38,956 nucleotides of DNA from an uncultured Prevotellaceae bacterium (GTDB taxonomy: Bacteria > Bacteroidota > Bacteroidia > Bacteroidales > Bacteroidaceae): positions 1 through 38,956 of the forward strand of contig ONMN01000033.1 in NCBI GenBank assembly GCA_900318885.1. Reading direction: 5' to 3'. How positions within the stretch are numbered: position 1 is the stretch's first letter; each line of letters begins with the position of its first letter. The translations under genes were made by a program, and so were the position numbers. Positions 8,109 through 19,200 of this stretch are shown here, in pieces. The notes beneath the pieces are model-generated. The model worked only from the letters and a program-made list of their open reading frames with translations, was not told the DNA's origin and did not search any database.

Positions 8109-9634
8109 AGGATTTTATGAAGAAGAATCAATTCTTTACGTACAGTAAGATGTGCGTGCTTGCCCTCACAGGAGCAAGCGCTCTGTTCCTTGCTTCGTGC
8201 GCCAAGGATGGTTACGACGACGAATCGTTCGACAGTGGTGTATCGAATACGCAGGTAGCAACGATATCTGCCGAAGACATTACGATTACACCCAGTGCAG
8301 ACGGTAAGTCGCAGACCTTTAACTGGCCCGTCGTGATGGGAGCAGGAGGCTATCGTGTCAGTCTGATTGACGTAGCAAACCCCGACAAGCCGATTATCAA
8401 CGACAGCATTGTCGACGGCTGCTCGGTAAAAGGTGATCGCGAAGAGGATGTCAACTACAAGCTGACCATTCTTCCCTTGGGCAACAAGCAGAAGAACAAT
8501 ACCGATGCCAGTGCCGCTGTGGAGAAGTTGTTCTCTACCTTTACTCCTACCTACAAGACCATCCCGGCAGGCTCGAACCTGAACGAATGGTTTGCAGCTA
8601 ACCCGGTTCCCACCGAGGAAGGAGACAATCTGAACTATGACTTGGAGGCAGGTGCTACCTACACGCTGAGTGATGTGTTGGACTTCAACATCAGTGCAGT
8701 CACCCTGCGTACCAATGACAAGAGCAAGCATGCAACCATCAACTTCCAGAAAGAGGCCTGCATTACCTTTGCTGCTCCATTTAACATGAAATATGTGGAT
8801 GTTGACTGTTCGGCACAGGAGATTGGAAGCACCAATCACGGTATCTTTGCCTTCAGCAAGGATCCTTCGTTAGCTCCAACGGGAGTAGATATCAATCCGG
8901 CACTGTACAAGTGGGATAAGCCAATGATTGAAAAGCCCGTTACGTTTGTTAACAGCAACTTCAAGAATGTGAAGAGCTATTTCTTCTGGGATAATCTGCA
9001 GACTGTATGTGCAATGACCATGCTGATTGACAATTGCGTAGTTCATCTGGCTCCTGAAAAGGCTTTTGCAGGAGGTGTCTTCTGGACCAACAAGGGTAGT
9101 GACGGTAGCGGTAGTCAGGTCAATGAGCTCTATATCACCAATTCTACCTTCTACGAGCTTGATGACTGCGTAGGTGACTATAAATATTTCTATCAGGCCG
9201 GTATGAAGAGTGGTGAGGAAATATACGCAGAAAAGAGTTTAGCGACAAACACTGTTAGCTATACCAACTCCACTTTCTACCATGTTACTTGGAACGGTGG
9301 TCAGTGGGGTAACTACAACCGTATGGGCGGTCGCGACTGCTCACACTGGATTATGACCGACTGTATCTTCTTCGACTGTTCACCTTCGGGTGTTCCCCGT
9401 CGTTTCCTGCACGGTAAGAAGAATCAGAAGTATGTCACCTTCAACAACAATACTTATATGAAGGCTGATGGCACTTTCCAAGATATTACAGAAGACGGCA
9501 GTCACGACTATGATCAATCTGGAACGACTATCGAGGAAGACCCGCAATTTGCTAATCCCGCTATTGCCGATTTCCATATCAGCGGTGCCACTCAGGTAGC
9601 TCGCAAGACTGGAGATCCACGTTGGCTCCCTTAA
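8105..9634 (+). CDS. Surface lipoprotein, DUF4957/DUF5123-like, PUL-associated
   Basis: 509 residues. The N-terminus has a lipoprotein signal with lipobox LASCAKDGYDDE, fitting export to the outer surface. An Ig/fibronectin-like region follows (about residues 50-160; QTFNWPVVMGAGGYRVSLIDV). A right-handed beta-helix-like half comes next, with repeated N/T-rich turns such as ITNSTFYELDDC, YTNSTFYHVTWNGG and MTDCIFFDCSPSG. The closing segment DPQFANPAIADFHISG is typical of DUF5123 proteins, which often sit beside SusCD in pectin-type loci and probably bind glycan. ATG 8105 overlaps the upstream stop (ATGA). ATG 8117 (MKKNQFF) is an equally good start, with AAGGA a few bases upstream. Family naming is from memory; binding function is inferred. 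Confidence 0.72.
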   Translation: MKDFMKKNQFFTYSKMCVLALTGASALFLASCAKDGYDDESFDSGVSNTQVATISAEDITITPSADGKSQTFNWPVVMGAGGYRVSLIDVANPDKPIINDSIVDGCSVKGDREEDVNYKLTILPLGNKQKNNTDASAAVEKLFSTFTPTYKTIPAGSNLNEWFAANPVPTEEGDNLNYDLEAGATYTLSDVLDFNISAVTLRTNDKSKHATINFQKEACITFAAPFNMKYVDVDCSAQEIGSTNHGIFAFSKDPSLAPTGVDINPALYKWDKPMIEKPVTFVNSNFKNVKSYFFWDNLQTVCAMTMLIDNCVVHLAPEKAFAGGVFWTNKGSDGSGSQVNELYITNSTFYELDDCVGDYKYFYQAGMKSGEEIYAEKSLATNTVSYTNSTFYHVTWNGGQWGNYNRMGGRDCSHWIMTDCIFFDCSPSGVPRRFLHGKKNQKYVTFNNNTYMKADGTFQDITEDGSHDYDQSGTTIEEDPQFANPAIADFHISGATQVARKTGDPRWLP

Positions 9635-9670
9635 TATATAATAAGGTCTAATAGTAAAAAGGAAAAGACT

Positions 9671-12600
9671 ATGAAACATAAGATATTCAGTTTATGCCTC
9701 GGTATGATGTTGATGTTCTCGGCATCGGCCCTGGCCCAAAACCAAACGGTGACAGGTACGGTGGTTGACGAACTTGGCGAACCCGTCATTGGCGCTACAG
9801 TGACAGTGGAAGGCACGAAAATTGCCACCGTCACAGACTTGGATGGTAACTATAAGCTTTCAGCTCCCGCAGGGGCGAAGGTAACCATCAGCTATATTGG
9901 TTATATGCCCCAGACCGTTAAGCCTGGCGGTACAGTAAAATTGGAAGAAGACAAGCAGACGCTGGAAGAGGTCGTTGTCGTAGGTTATGGCACGCAGAAG
10001 AAGGCTCACCTGACGGGTTCTGTATCGACCGTTGAGGTTGATGATATTCAGGACCTCGCCAACGGTGGTCTGGGACAGTCGCTCGCAGGACTTGTTAACG
10101 GTCTGTCAGTATCAGGCGGTGACGCTCGTCCTGGTGAGAATGCCCGTCTGGCTATCCGTGACGTCAACTCATTGGGTGAGGTCGGTTCTACCGCCCAGCA
10201 GCCGCTGTTCGTTATTGACGGCTACATCTATCCGAATGACGTAAAGGTTGGCAACAGCTTCCAGAACCTTGGTGCTGAGGCTTTCAACAACCTCGACCCC
10301 TCTGAAATCGAAAGCATCTCTGTGCTGAAGGATGCTTCGGCTGCCGTCTATGGTGCACGTGCTGCTAACGGTGTTATCCTCGTGACTACCAAGAAAGGTA
10401 AGCAGGGAGCGCCCAGCATCAGCTATAGCGGTTCTATCGGTATCACTGACGAGGTGGCTCGTCCCAAGATGCTGAGCGCTTATAACTACGGTCGACTCTA
10501 CAATGCCATTGCAGCTGCCGACCCGACAAACACCAGCCTCAACCACACCACAGCATTGTTCCAGGCTGACGAATTAGAGGCCATGAAAGCGCTGAACTAC
10601 GACCTGCTGGATAAATACTGGGAGACAGGCTACACTACCCGTCATGCTGTCAATGTCAGCGGTGCTGCGGACAGGGTAAGCTATTTTGGCGGTATCACCT
10701 ATTTCAAGCAGGACGGTAACCTGGGTAAGCTTGATTACGACCGCTGGAACTATCGTGCCGGTATCGATGTGAAGTTGAGCGAATACCTGTCAGCCAACTT
10801 GACCGTCAGCGGTGACTACGGCAAGAAGAACAAGCCGCTGGTGAAGGTGGGCGGTTCTGGCGATGAGAAGGACTACAACCTGTTGCTGACGCGTCCTACT
10901 TACTTCCCGGAGTATGTTGGCGGCTATGCCATTCCTGCCTACGGCGTGAGCGGTGGCCGTCGCAATCAGAATCAGGACTACCACTACGACTTGCTGCAGA
11001 ATAATGGTGACTACAGCCGTAGTATGACGTCGAACATCAATATCGGTGCCAGCATCAAGTATGACTTCGGTTGGAGCAAGATCCTGAAGGGTTTGAAGCT
11101 GAGCTTCAGCTATTCGAAGAGTATTAACAACGACAAGACCAACCAGTATGGTTCGCGTTACACGCTCTATCAGATGCAGACCCGCTATGGTTCCGGCAAA
11201 CACCTCTATACACCAACAAGTGGTGATGATCCCGACTTCAATTATCTGGATGCGTCTAACTTCAACGCCATGACGATGAAGAATGGTAACATGCTGTATC
11301 GTACAATGACACGTACGGACAACTACCAGATGAACTTCACTGCCCAGTATGGCCGTGACTTCGGCAAACACAGCATCAATGCCCTCTTCTCTATCGAGAA
11401 ATCGGAAGCCGAATCAGAATATCTGATGGGCCAGCGCGAGAATCCGTTCCCATTCACAACTGGTCAGTCGAACTCTGCCGATGGTGAGCAGACAACGGTA
11501 TTCACTCGTTATGAGAGTGGTACGCTATCATATATCGGACGTATCAATTACGCTTATGCCGACCGTTATCTGTTCGAGTTCCTGCTCCGTTCGGATGCTT
11601 CTACCAAGTTCGCTCACGAGAACTATTGGGGAACCTTCCCCGCAATCTCTGCCGGTTGGGTCATCAGTGAGGAGCCTTTCTTCCAGAATGCCAAGGGCCT
11701 GCAGTGGGTTGACTTCCTGAAGATTCGTGCCAGCTGGGGTCTTACCGGTCGTGATAACCTCGCTCCCTGGCAATGGATGCAGATTTACGCTCAGGACTCC
11801 AACCGCGGTCCCGTGTTCGGTACTGGTGTCAGCAACGACTCTGAGAACCGTATCACCATCAACAAGAACAACTCGGCCTTGAATACCGATGTTCACTGGG
11901 ACAAGTCGTATAAGACCAACCTCGGTTTGGACTTCCAGGTATTGAACAAGCGATTGGCCGTTAACTTCGACTGGTATTACGAGAAGAACCGCGAGATGTT
12001 GCTGAACTTGGCTCAGGAGATTCCTACTCCTATCGGAACGCAGACTGCTTCTCAGAACCTTGGTGAGATGAATAACTGGGGTTGGGAGCTTGGCATCACC
12101 TGGCGCGACAAGATTGGCAAGGACTTCAAGTATCGTATCGGTATCAATACCGGTTACAACGACAACGAAGTGCTCGTGATGGACTTCCCCAAAGATTATA
12201 TCTATCGCCAGATTACCAAGGGCAGCCGTACAGACATCGGTACTTGGGGAATGCAGTGCATCGGTATGTTCCGTTCGTTCCAGGATATTGAGGAGTACTT
12301 CGAGAAGTACAACATCACCTCGTACATGGGTATGAGCAAGGACAAGGTTCGTCCCGGTATGTTGATTTATAAGGATGTGCGCGGCGCCTACAATGCAGAG
12401 ACTGGAACATACGACGGTCCTGACGGTGTTGTCGACAAAGACAATGACCAGGTGTGCTTGAGCAATCGTTCGAACCCCTACGGATTTACCATCAATGCTC
12501 ATGCTGACTGGAAGGGTCTCGCACTGACTGCTCAGTTCGGTGCCTCTTGGGGTGGTTACACTACGCTGCCTTCAGCAGCCATCAGTGTGCCGTCCGCCTC

Positions 12601-12997
12601 GAATATCGAGTACTACAACATGCCTTCGTTCTGGGATCCTGACAATATGTATGCATATCAGGATGTCTATGACGGAAGCGGTAATCTTGTTGTCAAGCAG
12701 AACCGCGACGGAGAATATCCTAACCTCGCTTATCAGAGTGTGAACGCAGTGGCCTCCAGCTTCTGGCGTGTCAGTGCTGCCAGCGTGCGCCTGAGTCGTC
12801 TGACATTGGCCTATACCTTCCCCAACACTTGGTTCAAGAGCGTTGGCGTGAAGAATGTTCGTCTGAACATTACTGGTCAGAACCTGATTAACTTCTACAA
12901 CCCCTATCCCGACAAGTTCACCAGCCCGATGGCAGGAACTTACGGCAACTATCCTACGTTGCGTCGTTGGGACATCGGTATCAATCTGTCGTTCTAA
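9671..12997 (+). CDS. susC: SusC/RagA-family TonB-dependent outer-membrane transporter
   Basis: SusC-like proteins import oligosaccharides across the outer membrane using TonB energy, with SusD as the lid. After a signal peptide (MKHKIFSLCLGMMLMFSASALAQ) there is a carboxypeptidase-regulatory-like domain at about residues 24-95 (VTGTVVDELGEPVIGATV). The SusC TonB-box region EEVVVVGYGTQKK lies near residues 99-111. The plug follows, with PLFVIDGYIYPND, EIESISVLKDASAAVYGARAANGVILVTTKKG. The barrel extends to the end, closing with WDIGINLSF, whose terminal Phe is the usual insertion signal. At 1108 residues it is full length. SusD follows 20 bp later. Confidence 0.95.
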   Translation: MKHKIFSLCLGMMLMFSASALAQNQTVTGTVVDELGEPVIGATVTVEGTKIATVTDLDGNYKLSAPAGAKVTISYIGYMPQTVKPGGTVKLEEDKQTLEEVVVVGYGTQKKAHLTGSVSTVEVDDIQDLANGGLGQSLAGLVNGLSVSGGDARPGENARLAIRDVNSLGEVGSTAQQPLFVIDGYIYPNDVKVGNSFQNLGAEAFNNLDPSEIESISVLKDASAAVYGARAANGVILVTTKKGKQGAPSISYSGSIGITDEVARPKMLSAYNYGRLYNAIAAADPTNTSLNHTTALFQADELEAMKALNYDLLDKYWETGYTTRHAVNVSGAADRVSYFGGITYFKQDGNLGKLDYDRWNYRAGIDVKLSEYLSANLTVSGDYGKKNKPLVKVGGSGDEKDYNLLLTRPTYFPEYVGGYAIPAYGVSGGRRNQNQDYHYDLLQNNGDYSRSMTSNINIGASIKYDFGWSKILKGLKLSFSYSKSINNDKTNQYGSRYTLYQMQTRYGSGKHLYTPTSGDDPDFNYLDASNFNAMTMKNGNMLYRTMTRTDNYQMNFTAQYGRDFGKHSINALFSIEKSEAESEYLMGQRENPFPFTTGQSNSADGEQTTVFTRYESGTLSYIGRINYAYADRYLFEFLLRSDASTKFAHENYWGTFPAISAGWVISEEPFFQNAKGLQWVDFLKIRASWGLTGRDNLAPWQWMQIYAQDSNRGPVFGTGVSNDSENRITINKNNSALNTDVHWDKSYKTNLGLDFQVLNKRLAVNFDWYYEKNREMLLNLAQEIPTPIGTQTASQNLGEMNNWGWELGITWRDKIGKDFKYRIGINTGYNDNEVLVMDFPKDYIYRQITKGSRTDIGTWGMQCIGMFRSFQDIEEYFEKYNITSYMGMSKDKVRPGMLIYKDVRGAYNAETGTYDGPDGVVDKDNDQVCLSNRSNPYGFTINAHADWKGLALTAQFGASWGGYTTLPSAAISVPSASNIEYYNMPSFWDPDNMYAYQDVYDGSGNLVVKQNRDGEYPNLAYQSVNAVASSFWRVSAASVRLSRLTLAYTFPNTWFKSVGVKNVRLNITGQNLINFYNPYPDKFTSPMAGTYGNYPTLRRWDIGINLSF

Positions 12998-13017
12998 ACA
13001 CTTAAAAGATTACGATT

Positions 13018-15282
13018 ATGAAAAAAGCAATAAAATATTTCAGTTTCGGTCTCTCTGCGGTTTTGGCCTTGTCGGCTTGTAGCGACCAGTTCCTGCAGGA
13101 CAAGAAGAACTACGACAACGTCACGACGGATGTATATAACTACGTGGAGGGTGCCAACGCCCGACTCAACGACATCTACGGATGGTGTCTGCCTCAGGTG
13201 GCCGACTTGACAACGGGAACGAACTACCTGTCTGTCTCCATCGGTAACAACGACGCTGCAGGCGGTGCTACGGAGGAATATACCGGCTTCTCCATCTACA
13301 CTGACCCGCAGATTGCCCTGTCGTCAATGGGTACTTCAAATGGTGTGCCCGACTACTTCATGGGTGCTCATAACAACATCCAGAACTCTGTCTACGGACG
13401 TATCCGTAACATCAATGACTTCATCCAGGGTGTCAACGGTAGTACGTTGTCGCAAGAAAATAAGAACCTCATGCTCGGACAGGCTTATTTCTTCCGCGCC
13501 TGGTGCTATTACAACCTGGTGAAATGGTATGGTGGCGTGCCCCTCGTAAAGGAGGTGCTTGAACCTGTGAAGGAGAATTTCACACCACGTGCTACTACCA
13601 AAGAGACCATCGAGTTTATTTGCAGCGACCTCGACCTGTCGGCTCGTCTGCTGGCTGAGAAGACCATGAAGGGCGGTTGGACCGGTGAAGACTGGGGCCG
13701 CGTCAGCACGGGTACTGCACTGGCTCTGAAGGGCCGCGTACTGTTGCTTTGGGCCAGCCCGCTGTTCAACCGTGCCAACGATCAGGCTCGCTGGCAGAAA
13801 GCCTACACTCAGATGAAGCAGGAACTCGACAGCATCAATGCCTGTGGCTATGGTCTGTTTAAGGGTTCTTCCAACGTCAACGGCAGCGATTTTGCCAATC
13901 AGTTCCTGTCGAATACCATCAATCCTGAGGCAGTGTTCGTATCTCTTTACAACAATATCGTTGCTGATGGTTCCGACATCCAGCGCAACAACAACTGGGA
14001 ACGTGCCATCCGTCCGAAGAACACGGGCGGTAGCGGTAAGAATGCCGGTCTGGCACTGGTCGAGCTATTCCCGATGGCCGACGGTAAGATGGCTGACCTC
14101 AACGTCCTGCCTGCACTGACGGAGGTTGGTAAGCGTACCTATACCGATACCTATACGAAGCTCGAGCGCAGTCAGTACACTTACGACGAGACGGCGCCTT
14201 ACATGAACCGCGACCCGCGCTTCTATCGCACATTCGCCTTCCCCGGCTTCCGCTGGGCCTATAGTGGCGACCCCGTACCCGCTGATGCCAATAATCCCTC
14301 GTACGATAGTGGTAAGAACTACGTGTTGTGGAATTATGTATGGTATGTCGACCTCAACGATCAGGGCAACCCCGAGAGCGGCAACTCATATGGTGCCGAC
14401 AACTTGCTCACCAGCAAGGCTGGCATCTATGTCCGCAAGAAGAGCGACGACCTCGACGTCAACGCCTCACCGCTCTACAACTACGACCCCATTGCCAGCC
14501 AGCACTACTATTCCGGTGCTCCGCTCATCGAGTTGCGCTATGCTGAAGTGCTGCTCAATCTGGCTGAGGCTGCCTGCGGTGCAGGACAGATGGGCGAGGC
14601 TGTAGGTTACCTGCAGCAGATTCGTGCTCGTGCCGGATATACCGCTGAAAATAATTATGGTCTTCAGGCCAATCTGGGTACCGACCAGGCTGCTTGTATG
14701 TCGGCCATCCTCTACGAACGTCAGATTGAGTTTGCCTACGAGGGTAAGCGCTTCGACGATATGCGCCGATGGATGCTCTTCGACGGTGGTACATTGACAG
14801 AACCTGCAGCCGATCCAGATTCAGAGGCTCAGCCACTGCCTTCTTCATGGAAGGTTACTGGCTGGGGTGGAAACACCTGCGAATGGTTAGGCTTCAAGGC
14901 ATGGAACGGCCAGCGTCGTGAACGTGTTGAGTTCCGCACGGGTAACCAGTTTGGCGTCGGTGGCACGACTGCCGACAGCGACCCACTGGTAAAGGCCGGT
15001 GTTGAGCGTCCTGCCGGAGTTAACTTCAGTGTGGCAGACATCGAGTCACAGCTCACTACGCTGAAAACATGGTACAACACCAATCTCGTCACCCAGTACA
15101 AGGTCGGTGACAGCCGCGACTCGCAAAAGAACGCCCTTTATGTAGCCTTCCGTCCGAAGTACTACTTCCTCGGACTCTCGCAGGGTGCACAGACCCACAA
15201 CCCCGACCTGCCGCAGACCATCGGTTGGGCTGACTATAATAAAGGTGGTTCCAACGGCACCTTCGACCCTCTGGCCGAGTAA
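13018..15282 (+). CDS. susD: SusD/RagB-family nutrient-binding lipoprotein
   Basis: SusD-like lipoproteins cap the SusC barrel and bind the glycan at the cell surface. The lipobox is LALSACSDQFLQDKK. Family landmarks are YFFRAWCYYNLVKWYGGVPLV (about residue 155-180), LALKGRVLLLWASPLFN, ELRYAEVLLNLAEAACGAG and YERQIEFAYEGKRFDDMRRW. At 754 residues it is longer than the common 500-650, with extra sequence in the C-terminal third. It is the last gene of the operon; a hairpin follows. Confidence 0.95.
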   Translation: MKKAIKYFSFGLSAVLALSACSDQFLQDKKNYDNVTTDVYNYVEGANARLNDIYGWCLPQVADLTTGTNYLSVSIGNNDAAGGATEEYTGFSIYTDPQIALSSMGTSNGVPDYFMGAHNNIQNSVYGRIRNINDFIQGVNGSTLSQENKNLMLGQAYFFRAWCYYNLVKWYGGVPLVKEVLEPVKENFTPRATTKETIEFICSDLDLSARLLAEKTMKGGWTGEDWGRVSTGTALALKGRVLLLWASPLFNRANDQARWQKAYTQMKQELDSINACGYGLFKGSSNVNGSDFANQFLSNTINPEAVFVSLYNNIVADGSDIQRNNNWERAIRPKNTGGSGKNAGLALVELFPMADGKMADLNVLPALTEVGKRTYTDTYTKLERSQYTYDETAPYMNRDPRFYRTFAFPGFRWAYSGDPVPADANNPSYDSGKNYVLWNYVWYVDLNDQGNPESGNSYGADNLLTSKAGIYVRKKSDDLDVNASPLYNYDPIASQHYYSGAPLIELRYAEVLLNLAEAACGAGQMGEAVGYLQQIRARAGYTAENNYGLQANLGTDQAACMSAILYERQIEFAYEGKRFDDMRRWMLFDGGTLTEPAADPDSEAQPLPSSWKVTGWGGNTCEWLGFKAWNGQRRERVEFRTGNQFGVGGTTADSDPLVKAGVERPAGVNFSVADIESQLTTLKTWYNTNLVTQYKVGDSRDSQKNALYVAFRPKYYFLGLSQGAQTHNPDLPQTIGWADYNKGGSNGTFDPLAE

Positions 15283-15303
15283 GACGGAATCAAACATAAC
15301 AAC

Positions 15304-15343
15304 AAAAGATTTCAACCTCATCGTTTTGGGGTTGAAATCTTTT
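15304..15343 (+). terminator. Hairpin terminator after susD
   Basis: A perfect 14-bp inverted repeat AAAAGATTTCAACC (15304-15317) / GGTTGAAATCTTTT (15330-15343), 22 bp after the susD stop. The T-run is the distal part of the stem itself, and the A-run gives the mirror arrangement. Confidence 0.8.
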
Positions 15344-15374
15344 ACAATAAACACATTAGAAGTTTCCCGGCTCC

Positions 15375-16040
15375 ATGATTATCAACGTATCGCAAGAGAT
15401 AGAAAGTGTATGCCCTGAGTTTGTGGGGGCGTGTGTTGAAGCACAGGTAGTGAATACGCCATACTGCGAGGAACTGTGGCAGGAGATAGAGGCGTTAGGC
15501 GAAAGGTTTCGCAGTGAACTAACTACCGAGTCGCTGAAGGATATGACGAGCATAGCGGCCACCCGACGAGTTTATAAGGCCTGTGGCAAAGACCCCTCGC
15601 GCTATCGCCCTGCGTCGGAGGCTCTAATACGCCGCATGCTGCAAGGCAAGGAACTGTATCAGCGCGACACATTGGTGGACCTCGTTAACCTGGCATCTAT
15701 AGCATACGGTTACAGCATCGGAGGGTTCGACGCAGACAAGTTCGTAGGCAACACGCTGACGTTGGGCATCGGGCGTGAGGGTGAGCCGTATGAAGGTATT
15801 GGACGTGGTCTCCTGAACATCTGCGGCTTGCCTGTCTATCGCGACGCAGAAGGTGGCGTCGGCACGCCAACCAGTGACAACGAGCGCACAAAGATGACGT
15901 TAGACACACGCCACCTGGTAGTGCTCATCAACGGCTACGATGGCAACGAACAGCGTGTGCGTGAGAATGCCGAGTACATCCAACAATTGCTGCGCAAGTA
16001 TTGCCAGAGCGACGGCGGCTCGTACTTCGTCTACAAATGA
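15375..16040 (+). CDS. B3/B4 (tRNA-binding-like) domain protein, COG3382 type
   Basis: A free-standing 221-residue version of the B3/B4 domain that in phenylalanyl-tRNA synthetase beta has an editing role. Visible landmarks are TRRVYKACGKDPSRYRPASEAL, the central LVDLVNLASIAYGYSIGGFDADKF and the late ERTKMTLDTRHLVVLINGYDG. Stand-alone members may act on mischarged tRNA or amino-acid-like substrates, but this is not established here. No signal peptide is seen, so it should be cytoplasmic. It starts only 31 bp after the susD hairpin, and no clear promoter lies in between; it may depend on read-through. A strong terminator follows at 16197. Confidence 0.8.
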   Translation: MIINVSQEIESVCPEFVGACVEAQVVNTPYCEELWQEIEALGERFRSELTTESLKDMTSIAATRRVYKACGKDPSRYRPASEALIRRMLQGKELYQRDTLVDLVNLASIAYGYSIGGFDADKFVGNTLTLGIGREGEPYEGIGRGLLNICGLPVYRDAEGGVGTPTSDNERTKMTLDTRHLVVLINGYDGNEQRVRENAEYIQQLLRKYCQSDGGSYFVYK

Positions 16041-16099
16041 CGTGTTAGTCCATCACCTTACGGGCTGAGCGGCGCTCTGCTCCCTGATGTGTGGCCGAC

Positions 16100-16187
16100 A
16101 GCAGGGAAGTGTCGAGCCGACAGCAGGGAGGAGAGTGACGATTAGCAGGGAAGGTGACGGCACATAGCAGGAAAGGAAGTCGGAAAC
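16100..16187. repeat. Four 22-bp units each starting AGCAGGRA
   Basis: AGCAGGGA occurs at 16100, 16122 and 16144, and AGCAGGAA at 16166, exactly 22 bp apart; the remaining 14 bp of each unit are only loosely conserved. A fifth, weaker copy may precede at 16078. The region lies between the B3/B4 gene and the shared terminator, and no convincing gene overlaps it. Confidence 0.7.
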
Positions 16188-16196
16188 ATAAAAATA

Positions 16197-16223
16197 AGGG
16201 CACCTGCCTCACGCAGGTGCCCT
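16197..16223. terminator. Bidirectional terminator between convergent genes
   Basis: A perfect 11-bp stem AGGGCACCTGC (16197-16207) / GCAGGTGCCCT (16213-16223) with a 5-nt loop. A-rich sequence precedes it and CTTTC follows, so it can serve the B3/B4 gene from the left and the LruC lipoprotein gene from the right. Confidence 0.85.
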
Positions 16224-16262
16224 CTTTCAAACTAAAATTAAAATCTTATATTATGTGTAACG

Positions 16263-19200
16263 TTATTCTGCTGCCAGACAATTTGTAAACTTGAGTTCAG
16301 TCAAAGTAACATTATTGCCTTGGAAAGTCATGAATGCCGGGAAGTAATAGTCATTGCTGACAGCATCTACAAGTTTATTTCTGAGTGCAGTATCAATCAA
16401 CACATTAATATCCATAACATCGTTTTTTGCCCATACACTTGTGCTATTGTTACTTACCTGATCAACAATTCCCGCGCCGGAATTACTTGGACCAATCTGG
16501 AAATACCACGATTCGTTGTTATCACGATTTGCATTAATCCTTACTTTACCAACCAGTCTTGTTGTACCGGCAACTATTCGTTTCACATATCCACGTGCTG
16601 TTGATTGGTCCGTCACAATACCACCATTATTGTCAATTGAATTTGTTATCAAAGTAATTGTCGATGTTGCAGATTTGTTGCCACCAGTACTACTAGGGTT
16701 CTCGACCGTGACATACTTCAGAATGAAGTTGATTCCCTGTACTATGAGGCCACCAGACAATAGGGCTGTTGCCTGATCTTGTGTCAGTTCAAATTCTACC
16801 GTAACAGCTCCATCAGTACCCTTCGTCCAATGGGTTTGGGTTCCAATAACCGTCCAGGGATTGCCTACTGCAATCTGAACCTGCCATGAATCGTTACCTT
16901 GCTCAAAGCCAATACCAGCAACACGAATCTTAGTCTTGTCAGTCAGACCCGAAAGACTGCTGCCTGCAACACTAAACTGGTTGTTGCCCCAGTTTGCCAT
17001 ATTTTTGCTCTGACCATTTCCGCCAAACAGAACCGTTCCCGCAGGCTGCGAAACGGAAGGTAATGTTGTGGCTTGATAGCTTAACCTATAGACTGTAAAA
17101 TTGCCACCAGTGATGCTCAGCCCGTTGAGTCCCATCTGCTTGGGAGTGAGCGTACACGACTTAACAACACCTGCTGCGGAACGAGTAGCAACGGTCGTTG
17201 CCTCAACACCGTTGACATATACGCTACCTTCGCCCGTACCATATACATAAATGGTGGCTGCTGGAGTGTTAGAGATGTCGTAAGCGTCAACGGTCAGATT
17301 ACTATTACTGCTTAGTGCTGTCGTATTAACGGCAACCTCGGTACCCGTCAGAGTGCCAAAATTCGGTGCATCGCCGTCACTGCCGCCGTCATTGGTGTTT
17401 CTATTGTTGTTACCGTTATTGCCGCTGTTATTACCGCTGCTATTATTACCAACACGCTGGGCACCGAGTCCGCCGATGACGGTAATGCCAGTGATATATA
17501 TCTGGGTGCCATTCAAATCTCTCGACAGCTGGAAGCTGCTGTAGCCAGCCATATCGGAAGGCACAGAGAAAACGAAGGTGTTTGGTTTGGCATCATAACT
17601 GATGTTGTTATAATCCTGCGTCTGTGCGACAACATAGCCATTACACTTAATGTAGAGCGTGCCCGCTGCATTGTCGACGTTTTTGCGATAACCCGTGATG
17701 GCTATCTGGTCGCCTTCTTGCAGAGACTGTCCATTTCCGAGCGTGATGGTAATCTGATTTTCCCCATCGACAAACAATGCCGGATATTCAAGATTCATAT
17801 CGGCCCAGAATTTTTCTATCGATCCTCCCCAATTATTTATACTAAAATTCGAAACGAATTTAAGGTTATAGAGGTTATTGGGAGTCAAATCTCCCCAAGG
17901 CGTAGCTATTGTTGACACCCAATTACTGAATCGGGGGAATCCATTTTGTATTTCCACGCGCTCAGGAATCCAAGGTGTTCCCACAGGAGCTAAGAACTTC
18001 TGGGGCACGCTACCCCTAATGGCCTGCAACTCTGTCACTTCTGTACCCATCTTCACCACAATGGGTATGTTTTTCAAATCAACATAGCTTGGGTTATTGA
18101 CTGTAAATTTGACAGGACTAACTCCGTTATTGAAGTTAGAATATCCGGAATTGTTAGGGCTCACGCCTTCCACATAGGTATTAGCCATGATGGACTTGTC
18201 GATGCCCAGCTTCTGGTTGACATTCTCTCCTGCGGCAGAAATGGCAATCGTTCCACCAGCAGCCAGCAGGTTAATGTCAGTCTTATTGTAAGTATAGCCC
18301 AGAAATTGCTTATTATTATAGTCGTACACTCTGTTCTTATTGCTGTCGAGAGTATATGGCACCTTATAAGTTTTCGTCACATAGGTGAAGGCATCGAACA
18401 CTACGTCGTTGTAGTCGATATCTGATCTCTCTGACGATCCTAAGTCCTCGCAGAAAATACGTCCGTCAACGATTTCCTGCACGGTAATGATTTCGGCGTT
18501 TTCAGTAGGAATATCTCCACCGTCTTGGCGCTTTGCCTCAGTCAGCGTCACAATCCAGTCGCTGAAGTAGCCGTCAGCGCAACCACCAACCTTAACCCAC
18601 TCACGTAAGCTTTTGTTATCAACGGGCAGATAGCCGTCAGCAAGGAGACCGTCGATGACACCAGTGTTCAGCTGTTTGCCAACGTAAGCATTGTTGTTGT
18701 TTGCATCGTAAACATCAGTATAAAGTTGTGCATCAGTAACTGTCCTCTTATCACCACAATAGCGGTTCATCTGGTCGCTCAGCATCTTCACGGGCTGATT
18801 ATTGTACTGATAGACATAGTCGGTCTGCATCGTACCATTAATAATAAAGTTACCCCAGATGGTCAGGTTCTTCACTGCATTATTTTCGGTAGCATAGCAT
18901 TGGTCATCAACCATCTGCTCGAAGTCGAAGCCCATGAACGAGCGGTTCCAACCGTCGTTAAGGCAATTAGCTTCCTCACCCATTGCCTGCATAATGGTCG
19001 TATAGCTCACCAAGCCGGTGTAGTTAGTATGACACAACGAGCCGTTACTGTTAAAGTAACCAAAATGCTTCGTCGTTGAATTATGCATATACATAATCTT
19101 ATCAGTATGGAAAGGACCGTCATTGGCATTACCGCCATTATCCAGCACGTGATCGTTCTCGCTGCAATCGCCATGGTTGAAGTTATTAATGTGGTCAACA

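Noticed and set aside
11528-12502. 324-codon open frame opposite susC
   Set aside because: It is the complement of a well-supported SusC barrel; length results from codon bias, with no promoter or recognisable domain.
16045-16230. Small open frame on the minus strand over the 22-bp repeats
   Set aside because: It spans the terminator stem and repeat units, with no recognisable start region or domain.
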